Part shown: positions 54,240-61,507 of the stretch, piece after piece
How positions within the stretch are numbered: the first letter of the stretch is position 1
How the letters are laid out: each line of letters opens with the position of its first letter
Source: Nitrospirota bacterium
GTDB lineage: Bacteria; Nitrospirota; Thermodesulfovibrionia; Thermodesulfovibrionales; Dissulfurispiraceae
Length of the DNA: 64,000 nucleotides
Direction: 5' to 3'
NCBI GenBank assembly: GCA_023476565.1
Contig: JAMCVZ010000014.1
Span: 30,972-94,971 of the forward strand
Program-made: the position numbers and the translations under genes
Notes under the pieces: model-generated
Database searches by the model: none
Told to the model about the DNA's origin: nothing
What the model saw: only the letters and a program-made list of their open reading frames with translations

Positions 54240-55079
54240 TCAGGCCATCTCCCTTTCCCCTGCTTCAAAAGCCTTTTTTGCCTCTTCATGCACTGCTTCC
54301 AATACCTCCCTCTTAAGCTCAAGATACGCCTCGGATCCCAGCATATGGTGCTCGCGCGGCCACGGCAGATTCACATGAACTATTTTTTTAAGCCGCGCCG
54401 GCCTGGTGGTCATGATTACAACCTTATTGCCGAGAAAAATGGCTTCATCCAGATCGTGAGTAATAAAAAACATGGTACGGGGAGCGGCGCAAAACACTTC
54501 CATGAGGAACTCGTGCATCACGGTTTTTGCCACAGCATCAAGTCCCCTGAAAGGCTCATCCAGCATCACTACCTTGGGCTGATTTATAAGCGCCCTGAGG
54601 ATCTCAACCCTCCTTTGAACGCCGGAGGAGAGCTCCTCCGGGTATTTATCCTCTATCCCGTTCAGTCCGACCTGGCTCAACATCTCTCTCGCTGCCCCTG
54701 CGGCAGCGGATTTTTTTACCCTGCCCTGAACAACAGGACCGTATATGATGTTCTCCATAACGGTCTTCCAAGGGAAAAGGGCCCCGTTCTGAAAAACGAC
54801 CATCCGGTCCACATCCGGTTTTATCTGCTTCCGGGTTGAGGATATAAGCTCCCCATCCAGATGGATTTCCCCTGAAGTGATGGTGTCGAATCCGGCAATT
54901 GCATTGAGGAGGGTGGTTTTGCCGCATCCGGAGGGACCGACGATTGCCACAAACTCTCCGGCTGCGATTTCAAATGAACAATCCTGCATCGCGACCACAT
55001 GGACCCCTTCGGGGTCGTATATCTTGGTTACGTTCCGTATTGAGATCGCTCCCTGGATTTGCTGCGCCGCTGTTGTCAT
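54240..55079 (-). CDS. ABC transporter ATPase of the second importer (b)
   Basis: 279 aa. Walker A 'GPSGCGKTTLLNAI', Walker B 'VVMLDEPFRGLDAVAK', H-loop 'FITHDLDEAIFLG'. The signature motif is LSSGVQRR rather than LSGGQ, losing the first conserved Gly, which could slow ATP turnover or mark it as the degenerate half of a heterodimer with the 52515 ATPase. It abuts the permease 55080. Confidence 0.87.
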   Translation of the reverse strand: MTTAAQQIQGAISIRNVTKIYDPEGVHVVAMQDCSFEIAAGEFVAIVGPSGCGKTTLLNAIAGFDTITSGEIHLDGELISSTRKQIKPDVDRMVVFQNGALFPWKTVMENIIYGPVVQGRVKKSAAAGAAREMLSQVGLNGIEDKYPEELSSGVQRRVEILRALINQPKVVMLDEPFRGLDAVAKTVMHEFLMEVFCAAPRTMFFITHDLDEAIFLGNKVVIMTTRPARLKKIVHVNLPWPREHHMLGSEAYLELKREVLEAVHEEAKKAFEAGEREMA

Positions 55080-55892
55080 TTACGCTCCTCTCCTCCTTGC
55101 TTCCCACGACATGAGCCGGCGCCCGACGGCCCTGATGCCCGCGCTGCTGATGTACCCTAAAATCCCGAGGGTGAACATGTAGATTATTACCTGATCATAT
55201 TGGAACAGGGAGTATCCCTCATAGATGGCGTACCCGAGTCCGCGCTGGCCCGAGATGATCTCACCGGCGACCAGGGACATCCATGAAACTCCCATGGCTA
55301 TCTGCAGCCCCGTGAAAATGAACGGCAGGGAGCCCGGCACAACAACGTTGAGAAAGATGTCCTTCGGTTTCGAGCCGAGGCATTTTGCTGCAAGAAAGTA
55401 GTTCCTGTCGATTGAAAAGACGCCGAGCAGGGTATTCAGTATGGTTGCAAAAAAGGCGGCAATAAAGGTGACATAGATTACCGCAATCTCAACGCCAGGC
55501 AGAATGAGCACTGCCAGGGGAATCCAGCTCAAGGGCGGCATCGGCCTCAATATTTCGACTATGGGAAAAGTAAAATCAAAAAACATCCGGTTCCAACCCA
55601 TAATGAGCCCCAGGGAAACACCCAGCACCGTAGCAAGCGAAAAGGCTATTAGTGTTCGACCTACGCTATACGCGATATCCAGATAGTATTCCCCGGTAAA
55701 AAGGGAGCGGCCCGATACCGGCTCAAAACTTACCCATTCTTTGAGGACTGCAAGAGGATTCGGGATCTGCCTGAACCGGGGAAGATTGAAAACCGCGGTC
55801 AGCAGGTACCAGACGGTTACAAACGCGAGCATGCCGAGCACGGCCCTGTACATCTGCCGGTCGGTGAATATCTCTTTAAGGCGTTGCATCAT
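55080..55892 (-). CDS. ABC transporter permease of the second importer (b)
   Basis: 270 aa, six helices. 'ILRPMPPLSWIPLAVLILPGVEIAVIYVTF' and EAA loop 'VPGSLPFIFTGLQIAMGVSWMSLVAGEII'. It could pair with the 53427 permease as a heterodimer. It directly follows the cytosolic DsrE-like gene (55947-56357). Confidence 0.88.
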   Translation of the reverse strand: MMQRLKEIFTDRQMYRAVLGMLAFVTVWYLLTAVFNLPRFRQIPNPLAVLKEWVSFEPVSGRSLFTGEYYLDIAYSVGRTLIAFSLATVLGVSLGLIMGWNRMFFDFTFPIVEILRPMPPLSWIPLAVLILPGVEIAVIYVTFIAAFFATILNTLLGVFSIDRNYFLAAKCLGSKPKDIFLNVVVPGSLPFIFTGLQIAMGVSWMSLVAGEIISGQRGLGYAIYEGYSLFQYDQVIIYMFTLGILGYISSAGIRAVGRRLMSWEARRRGA

Positions 55893-55946
55893 CAGTCTCC
55901 TTCAATTGTAAGATTGCAGCGATATACATTTCGGCTCCGCGGCGCT

Positions 55947-56357
55947 TTACATATCATATATGGGTATATACGCGTAGCCGTCCATTTGGAGGACGGCAAG
56001 ATCAAAGAAAGCGGTTTCCGATATCTTGATGCACGGAAGGATGTTATCATCCGAAACATTGTTCCGGGTCATGGGGACCTGGCATTGAACGAAACGCACA
56101 TTATCCCCATCCATTTCCACTATGACCCGCTGGATATCGGGCAATCGCTCTATTTTCTCTTTCTCGAACTTGGTTCCGCACAAGGAACGCGCTACGAATT
56201 TCGTCGCAGGGCCATGGATAACAATGACGAATTTCGGCGTCATCCCGTGCCTGCGGACAACATCGGCGGTATGTTGAATAAGGCCCATCCGGTCTTCAAA
56301 GAGCGCCTCTTTTCCTATAGTTACATCCCATACAATTTTCACTTCCTTAGTTTCCAT
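55947..56357 (-). CDS. DsrE-like protein, cytosolic paralogue
   Basis: 136 aa from ATG 56357 (METKEVKIVWDVTIGKEALF, GAGGAGA upstream); the longer frame to 56486 is non-coding. DsrE/YchN fold: 'KIVWDVTIGKEALFEDRMGLI', 'FVIVIHGPATKFVARSLCG', 'VRFVQCQVPMTRNNV' with the Cys at the sulfur-carrier position. It is a paralogue of 56496-56978 with no signal peptide. The two together could hand sulfur across the membrane. Confidence 0.8.
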   Translation of the reverse strand: METKEVKIVWDVTIGKEALFEDRMGLIQHTADVVRRHGMTPKFVIVIHGPATKFVARSLCGTKFEKEKIERLPDIQRVIVEMDGDNVRFVQCQVPMTRNNVSDDNILPCIKISETAFFDLAVLQMDGYAYIPIYDM

Positions 56358-56495
56358 CGCATCTCCTCTCTTTGCAGGCATCGAGCTAACCCAAGCCGAC
56401 ATTATGTGCAACCCCCTTCCCTTACAGACGCCTGCCCGCGGGAAAGAACAGGCAGGCATCCCGGGAAGGGGAGAGTCGGGGCACATTATACCTTG

Positions 56496-56978
56496 TTAAT
56501 GGACCGGCATATAGGCATACCCTCTGTTTTGCAGAACGATAGTATTTTCAAAAACATTGTCTTCGATAACTGCAAAGGGCTGCACATTTTCTTTATCTAT
56601 TTTACCCCGTTGCATCGCTATCGAACATACCTCAATCCTGCTACCGTCATTCTTTAAACGGTGCATTGCGGATTGAATTTGATCAAGTTTAGCCAGTTTA
56701 TCCTTTTCATATTTTGTGCCTGCCAGTGATTTAGCGGCAAACTTTGCTGCAGGGCCATGAATAACCAGCACAAAATCCGCCTTGATGCCGCGCTTTTTTA
56801 GACTTTCCATAGTCTCCTTGATCAATTGTATACGGTCTAAAAATACATTTTCATCACCGGTAGTGATATCCCATACCGCTTTAGCGTCTTTAGCGCCCTT
56901 AAAATCATTGGCGACAGCGATACCTGAAGCTACCACCATCATAACTATGCAAGCCAATATTCTAATGCCTACTTTCAT
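56496..56978 (-). CDS. DsrE-like protein, exported paralogue
   Basis: 160 aa from ATG 56978 (MKVGIRILACIVMMVV, AAGGGAA upstream). Signal peptide cleaved near IAVA-NDF. The rest is a DsrE-type domain: 'KAVWDITTGDENVFLDRIQLI', 'FVLVIHGPAAKFAAKSLAG', 'IEVCSIAMQRGKI' with the conserved Cys, and 'FENTIVLQNRGYAYMPVH'. A periplasmic DsrE-type protein is unusual. It is in the operon of the second importer, next to the binding protein. Confidence 0.8.
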   Translation of the reverse strand: MKVGIRILACIVMMVVASGIAVANDFKGAKDAKAVWDITTGDENVFLDRIQLIKETMESLKKRGIKADFVLVIHGPAAKFAAKSLAGTKYEKDKLAKLDQIQSAMHRLKNDGSRIEVCSIAMQRGKIDKENVQPFAVIEDNVFENTIVLQNRGYAYMPVH

Positions 56979-57002
56979 TTCCCTTCTCTCCTTTTTCATC
57001 CT

Positions 57003-58202
57003 TTACGCTTTAAATTCACTGAGCGGCAGCCCTTTAATAGGACCCAGCGGCGCCTTGATCTTCATTTCCTTTATCGCCGCATCCACCAGATTCGTATAAA
57101 TCCCCCCCGGCAAAGGCTTATCGATCGTTATGGCGCCCTTCGAATGGAGGAACCGGAAGTTCTCATCTATAAACGCCATGACATGCTTGTCAAAAACCAC
57201 CTGGGCGATCACGTTGGTCTCCGTCGAACCCGTGTTCTCGGGGTAGCGCCCGTACAGGGCCATCCACAGGTCCCTGGTGGTATACCCCGGCAATTCCTGT
57301 GACACCATTTTTACGGTCTCGTACGGATTTTTCATGATAAATTGCAGGGCCTCGATATCGGCTTTTATCCAGCCTTTCGCAGCTTCCGGGTATTGGTCGA
57401 TAAAGTCCTTTCTCATCAGGATAAAATTTGCATCCTGGGCAGACCACCGGGAACCGGTGAAGGCAAGCCTGCCGAACCCGTGGTTTACTATCTGGGACAC
57501 ATGGGGCTGAAAGCTCTGTGCGGCATCGATCTTCTTCGCCTGGAGGGAGGTCTTTATAATCGTCGGGTCGAGATACTGGACATCGGGCTTGATATTCGTT
57601 TTCCGTATGAGGCTGGAGACGAAACGGTCACCGCAGGAGCCCTTGCCCGAAACGCCGATCTTCTTGCCGTCCAGCCATTTTATGGCCTCCTCGACACTCC
57701 TGAACTGCGGGGCATCGCTCCTGACCAGCATGGTCGAGCATATCTGGCCGGTATCGGAAAACATGTTTACCTCCACAATCCTCAGGTCAGCCATGCTCCT
57801 CTTCGTGGTTGCCATAAGCGCGGGCGCATCTCCCATATATCCTATCTGGCTCTTGTTAGCTATGAGGTTGGCGACAATGGGGGGGCCGACCACCTGGATG
57901 TCCCAATCCAGCTTACTCCCTGCGGGGAGATATTTCTTCCAGAGTTCCCGGTGTTTTACGACAACACCCGACCATCCTCCCACCCAACTTGGGAAGAATC
58001 CGACAGTGATATTAGCCGGTTTGCCTGCCGGGGGCGTCTGGGCGAACGCGTCCTGAACCGTCTTATTGCCGGATGACAGAAAGGCATTAACGCTTGAAAG
58101 GGTTAATCCCATCAGGGCGGCCTTCTTCATAAAATCCCTGCGGCCCATCTTACCTTTTTCGTAATCAACGATCAATTCATCCAACTCATCATACTTACTC
58201 AT
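57003..58202 (-). CDS. ABC substrate-binding protein of the second importer, Tat-type signal
   Basis: 399 aa. 'KMGRRDFMKKAALMGLTLSS' (residues ~18-37) is a twin-arginine signal. NMT1/SsuA-like fold: 'ITVGFFPSWVGGWSGVVVKHRELWKKYLP', 'NKSQIGYMGDAPALMAT', 'LDGKKIGVSGKGSCGDRFVSSLI'. The cysteine in 'GKGSCGDRF' sits at the ligand pocket region of this fold. It is the first gene of the operon behind the putative sigma-54 promoter at 58436-58451. The family binds nitrate, sulfonates or thiamine precursors. Confidence 0.87.
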   Translation of the reverse strand: MSKYDELDELIVDYEKGKMGRRDFMKKAALMGLTLSSVNAFLSSGNKTVQDAFAQTPPAGKPANITVGFFPSWVGGWSGVVVKHRELWKKYLPAGSKLDWDIQVVGPPIVANLIANKSQIGYMGDAPALMATTKRSMADLRIVEVNMFSDTGQICSTMLVRSDAPQFRSVEEAIKWLDGKKIGVSGKGSCGDRFVSSLIRKTNIKPDVQYLDPTIIKTSLQAKKIDAAQSFQPHVSQIVNHGFGRLAFTGSRWSAQDANFILMRKDFIDQYPEAAKGWIKADIEALQFIMKNPYETVKMVSQELPGYTTRDLWMALYGRYPENTGSTETNVIAQVVFDKHVMAFIDENFRFLHSKGAITIDKPLPGGIYTNLVDAAIKEMKIKAPLGPIKGLPLSEFKA

Positions 58203-58364
58203 CTCTACCTCCCCTTAAACTTTTACTTGCCGCCGAAGAGCGGCATGGCAATCAGGCAGGCAACCGACCCCGGATGTCCCCCTGCGGTCGTTGCCGCCTC
58301 AGCAGCATATGGTTTGCCGATAAATATTACTCATTGAATGAGAATGAAGCCTCTCCTTTTCTGT

Positions 58365-58391
58365 GAGTAAGGGGACTGTCCCCAGCGCACC
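58365..58391. repeat. Repeat GAGTAAGGGGACTGTCCCC-AGCGCACC
   Basis: Matches the ends of 61284-61486 and the palindrome 20485-20547. It contains the 10-bp palindrome GGGACTGTCCC-like core. It lies in the leader between the sigma-54 promoter and the binding-protein gene. Confidence 0.6.
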
Positions 58392-58435
58392 CAGCCGCTC
58401 TTTTTTTTCTTCATAAAAGTTATCATACAGGTATA

Positions 58436-58451
58436 AGCATTTTATATGCCA
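58436..58451 (-). promoter_or_regulatory. Probable sigma-54 promoter for the second importer operon
   Basis: On the minus strand TGGCATATAAAATGCT: GG and GC ten bases apart, with an A for the first T of the -12 box. Two GGTGC-N6-GCACC sites lie 55-125 bp upstream. Predicted leader ~220 nt. Confidence 0.5.
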
Positions 58452-58503
58452 TTCCATTCCCTACTGGAATCCGTGCACTAATCCCGCACTGCCGCTTTAT
58501 CCA

Positions 58504-58561
58504 GCGTAAATATTGGTGCACATCAGCACCAATATTTACGCCATAGGTGCATTAATGCACC
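58504..58561. promoter_or_regulatory. Paired GGTGC-N6-GCACC activator sites
   Basis: Site 1: arms 58504-58519 and 58526-58541 form a perfect 16-bp inverted repeat with core GGTGC-N6-GCACC. Site 2: 58546-58561, GGTGCATTAATGCACC, is the same core and itself a full palindrome. The centres are 31 bp apart (three helical turns), as expected for side-by-side activator dimers. A weaker GTGC-N9-GCAC lies at 58473-58489. They separate the sigma-54 activator gene from the importer operon. Confidence 0.7.
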
Positions 58562-58628
58562 ACTGTCCCGTTAAGGCATTAAGGAGATCACTCACAGGTG
58601 AGCGTTTCTTGAATACGGCTACTGCTTA

Positions 58629-60398
58629 ATGCTACGATACTTCATGGAAGAGGATTTTTCATTCCAGAAAGCATTCAGTTCGTATGATTTCATCAAATCG
58701 GCTCCTATGGGAATCATTATAACAGATTCCCGGGGTATCATTATCACTGCAAACAAGGAAGCTGAGTCATTGCTGAAAATAAAAGCTGGAGAAGTAGTCG
58801 GCAAAGCGTTGTCGGCGCTGGAGTGTCACAAAGAGCTGGACATGCAGTTGGGCGGGCGCAACAGAGGAATTCTTCATATGGCCGCCGGCCTGAAACTCCT
58901 GATATCCAAAAGCCCCTTCCATGTGCACAATAAGACAAAGGGGACAATTTACGCCTTCCAGGACATACCGGCGCCGGCAATACAGGAAACGCTGCATTAC
59001 TGCAACCTGGAAGCGCTCATCGAGGGCTCCTATGACGGTATCATCCTTACCGACCATGAGAGGATCATCAAGGTCAACAGCAGCTTCCTAAGGATTTCGG
59101 GATTAAGGAAGGAGTATGCCGAGGGCAAGCTGATTTCCGAGCTGTCCGACAGTCCCCATATATGCCTGAAATCAATCTATGAGGTCTTTCACAGGGCCTG
59201 CCGGGACAAGAAAAGTGTAACCGTAATGCGTACTATGCACCAGGGCAATGAGATTTACGTCACCGGCGCTCCCATAAAATGTAATGGCGAGGCAGTGCAT
59301 GTGGCAGTCAATATCAGAGATGTAACCGAACTGCAATATTTGAAAGAAAAAGTCTCACGCCTGACGGCCCTCTACCTCTCCACGCCGAAAGAGAGCCAGA
59401 TCGACAAGATCATCGGTGAGGAGATAGTAATAGAGAGCCCCGCAATAAAACGGGTTCTGGAACTGACGCTCAGGATAGCACAGGTTGATTCGGTGGTCCT
59501 GATCAACGGGGAGAGCGGAACCGGCAAGGAGATTTTTGCAAAACTGGTTCATAGCCTGAGCGCGAGGAACAACAGGCCCTTTATTTCCATCAATTGCGGC
59601 GCAATTCCGGAAAACCTCCTCGAATCGGAACTGTTCGGCTATGAAAAGGGCTCGTTTACCGGTGCGGGAAAAGAGGGCAAGCCCGGTCTCTTTGAACTGG
59701 CGGACGGCGGCATCATATTTCTCGATGAAATAGGTGAAATGCCTTTGAGCCTTCAGGTTAAACTGCTCAAAGTTTTGCAGGATATGAAGGCTTACCGGTT
59801 GGGCGGGGTAAAGCCCGTCACTTTTGATGTCCGTATTATCGCCGCAACAAACCGCAATCTATTGGGTCTCGTGAAAGAGGGGAGATTCAGAGAGGACCTC
59901 TTTTACCGGATCTATGTGGTTCCCATCGAGATACCTCCTTTACGGGAGCGTCGCGAGGATATATTCCCCCTATCCTGGCATTTCCTCAAGAAGTATAACC
60001 AGAAGTACAAACAAGCGAAGACCATCTCATCCGAATTGATCGAGGTGCTCGAATCTTACAGTTGGCCCGGCAATGTAAGAGAGCTGCAGAACGTTATCGA
60101 ACGGCTGGTAGTGACGAGCGACTCAGACGTCCTTAAACCTGAACATCTGCCCCGCAGCATACATCAGAAGAATGAGACAGAGAAATTATTCCTCAAGACA
60201 CGAACGGAGCCTGGAGATGTCTCCCTCTTCCATGCCAGGGAACAGGTTGAAAAGACACTGCTTGCCCGGGCGATAAGCATGAAGCAGACCACACGCGAGA
60301 TTGCACATCTGCTTGGCATAGACCACTCTACGGTTGTGAGAAAGCTCCAAAAATATGGGCTGTCTGGTGCTAAAAAGCACCACAAGAAGCCCATCTGA
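58629..60398 (+). CDS. PAS-domain sigma-54-dependent transcriptional activator
   Basis: 589 aa. Two PAS sensor domains (~15-115 and ~135-245), AAA+ core (~265-500) with Walker A 'GESGTGKEIFAKLV', 'KGSFTGAGKEGKPG' loop (GSFTGA), 'GIIFLDEIGEM', and Fis HTH ('TTREIAHLLGIDHSTVVRKLQKYGL'). There is no receiver domain; the PAS pair may bind haem, flavin or a metabolite. It diverges from the second importer operon across the paired GGTGC-N6-GCACC sites, its probable binding sites. A third such site lies in its own last codons. Confidence 0.9.
   Translation: MLRYFMEEDFSFQKAFSSYDFIKSAPMGIIITDSRGIIITANKEAESLLKIKAGEVVGKALSALECHKELDMQLGGRNRGILHMAAGLKLLISKSPFHVHNKTKGTIYAFQDIPAPAIQETLHYCNLEALIEGSYDGIILTDHERIIKVNSSFLRISGLRKEYAEGKLISELSDSPHICLKSIYEVFHRACRDKKSVTVMRTMHQGNEIYVTGAPIKCNGEAVHVAVNIRDVTELQYLKEKVSRLTALYLSTPKESQIDKIIGEEIVIESPAIKRVLELTLRIAQVDSVVLINGESGTGKEIFAKLVHSLSARNNRPFISINCGAIPENLLESELFGYEKGSFTGAGKEGKPGLFELADGGIIFLDEIGEMPLSLQVKLLKVLQDMKAYRLGGVKPVTFDVRIIAATNRNLLGLVKEGRFREDLFYRIYVVPIEIPPLRERREDIFPLSWHFLKKYNQKYKQAKTISSELIEVLESYSWPGNVRELQNVIERLVVTSDSDVLKPEHLPRSIHQKNETEKLFLKTRTEPGDVSLFHAREQVEKTLLARAISMKQTTREIAHLLGIDHSTVVRKLQKYGLSGAKKHHKKPI
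60366..60381. promoter_or_regulatory. Third GGTGC-N6-GCACC site, in the 3' end of the activator gene
   Basis: GGTGCTAAAAAGCACC repeats the core of the sites at 58504-58561. It is coding, 500 bp from the divergent DsrE/TusA promoters. It could be an enhancer for them or part of a terminator-like hairpin. Confidence 0.4.
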
Positions 60399-60420
60399 GT
60401 CATTCAGGCATTGCAAAGCG

Positions 60421-60840
60421 TTAAAAACAGAGCGTCCCTTTCGCTTCTGTAGAAAGGGCTATGAGGTTCATGGCCCCTGCTACGGTAACGCCGGGGATAA
60501 GATCATCTGCCATAAGCTTCTTGTTTGCCATCGTCTGTGAACAGCACTGAATTTCAACGCCCATTTCAATTGCCTCACGCAGCCTCTGTGCAAGGGTAGG
60601 GATCCCCGGCTGGGGGTTCTCTCTCTTTTCCAAGGCGCCCTTTACCATAAGATCAACAGCGTTCTGGATACAGTACAGTTTCGTTTTATAATTGGCCGCT
60701 GCAGCAAGCGCAGAGAACATTAATGCCGAACGTGCATTAGCGCTATTGTCAAAGCCTGAAGCACAGAGCACGACAAAAAGATCTTTAACCTCATTACTAC
60801 AAACATCATTTGAAAGCGCCTGATCCTGGATCTTTTCCAT
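60421..60840 (-). CDS. DsrE-family sulfur-carrier-like protein (second copy)
   Basis: 139 aa from ATG 60840 (MEKIQDQALSNDV; GGGAGG upstream); the longer frame is not needed. It is closely related to 49168-49578: 'VVLCASGFDNSANARSALMFS', 'VEIQCCSQTMANKKLMADDLIPG', 'AGAMNLIAL'. It keeps the two adjacent cysteines at the DsrE active position. It is divergent from TusA, each with its own sigma-54 promoter. Confidence 0.87.
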   Translation of the reverse strand: MEKIQDQALSNDVCSNEVKDLFVVLCASGFDNSANARSALMFSALAAAANYKTKLYCIQNAVDLMVKGALEKRENPQPGIPTLAQRLREAIEMGVEIQCCSQTMANKKLMADDLIPGVTVAGAMNLIALSTEAKGTLCF

Positions 60841-60878
60841 ATCTACAACCTCCCGTTTTGTTACTATACCACTGCCTC

Positions 60879-60895
60879 TGCAAATGCCGTGCCGA
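60879..60895 (-). promoter_or_regulatory. Sigma-54 promoter of the second dsrE
   Basis: On the minus strand CGGCACG-GCAT-TTGCA. It differs from the consensus TGGCACG-N4-TTGCA at the first T only. GG/GC spacing is exact. Start of transcription near 60868, ~28 nt before ATG. Confidence 0.7.
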
Positions 60896-60967
60896 CCGCC
60901 CTTTGCCTTCCACATAAAAGGTAATTTTCAGAGGCCGTCACCGCTCCTGCAATACCTCTCCAAGCTC

Positions 60968-60984
60968 ATGGCATTTTTTTTGCT
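60968..60984 (+). promoter_or_regulatory. Sigma-54 promoter of tusA
   Basis: ATGGCATTTTTTTTGCT: TGGCA, then TTGCT, with exact -24/-12 spacing. Start of transcription near 60995, 50 nt before the tusA ATG. Confidence 0.72.
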
Positions 60985-61044
60985 TTAATCTTTTAAGCGC
61001 CCATGCAGGGCGTATTCTCACATCAAGGAGGTAATACGATTAAA

Positions 61045-61272
61045 ATGGAAGCGGATGTCATTATAGATATACGGGGGTTTGCCTGTCCGATGCCTGTCCT
61101 GAAGACAAAGATGGCTATTGAAAAGATAAACCCCGGACAGGTACTCAAGGTAATCGCTTCAGATCACACTTCAAAAGTGGACATTCCCGTTCTTCTCAAA
61201 AGACTCGGACACGATCTGATCGAGATGAGGGAGGAGGACGATACTGTTTTATTTTTCATCAGGAAGAAATAA
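61045..61272 (+). CDS. tusA: TusA-family sulfurtransferase
   Basis: 75 aa from ATG 61045 (MEADVIIDIRGFACPMPVLK). AAGGAGGT lies 12 nt upstream, so the in-frame ATG at 61003 would bury the ribosome site inside the gene. The CPMP motif carries the persulfide-bearing cysteine, and 'GQVLKVIASDHTSKVDIP' completes the IF3-like fold. TusA relays sulfur between desulfurases or rhodanese, DsrE proteins and enzymes. Divergent from dsrE under its own sigma-54 promoter, upstream of an OsmC gene. Confidence 0.9.
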   Translation: MEADVIIDIRGFACPMPVLKTKMAIEKINPGQVLKVIASDHTSKVDIPVLLKRLGHDLIEMREEDDTVLFFIRKK

Positions 61273-61283
61273 AACTGCTGCGA

Positions 61284-61486
61284 TGAGTAAGGGGACTATC
61301 CTTATTTACCAACAGTAGGTGGTTTACCACGGACGAAGCGAAGTCGTAGACATAATGTATTTAACCTGTCCAACCTTAAGCGACGTGGGTTAAGCTAATA
61401 AAGCTCAGCTCAGAGCCACAATTAAGGAGGACAGGTTATGGGAAATTATAGCAAACATGTAGAATAGGGACTGTCCCCAGCGCACC
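61284..61486. repeat. Non-autonomous element with GGGGACTGTCCCC-type ends
   Basis: Left end GAGTAAGGGGACTATCC (61284-61300), right end TAGGGACTGTCCCCAGCGCACC (61465-61486). Inside, AACCTGTCC (61362) pairs with GGACAGGTT (61429), and AAGGAGG precedes an 8-codon frame (61438-61467, MGNYSKHVE). It looks like a deleted mobile element of which only ends and a leader remain, between tusA and the OsmC gene. No promoter for the OsmC gene is obvious here. Confidence 0.5.
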
Positions 61487-61507
61487 TGAATATAAAGGAG
61501 ACATATT

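Noticed and set aside
58246..58266. TTGCCTGCCTGATTGCC on the minus strand as a sigma-54 promoter
   Set aside because: Spacing fits but the invariant GG of the -24 box is GC; the element at 58436-58451 has both GG and GC.
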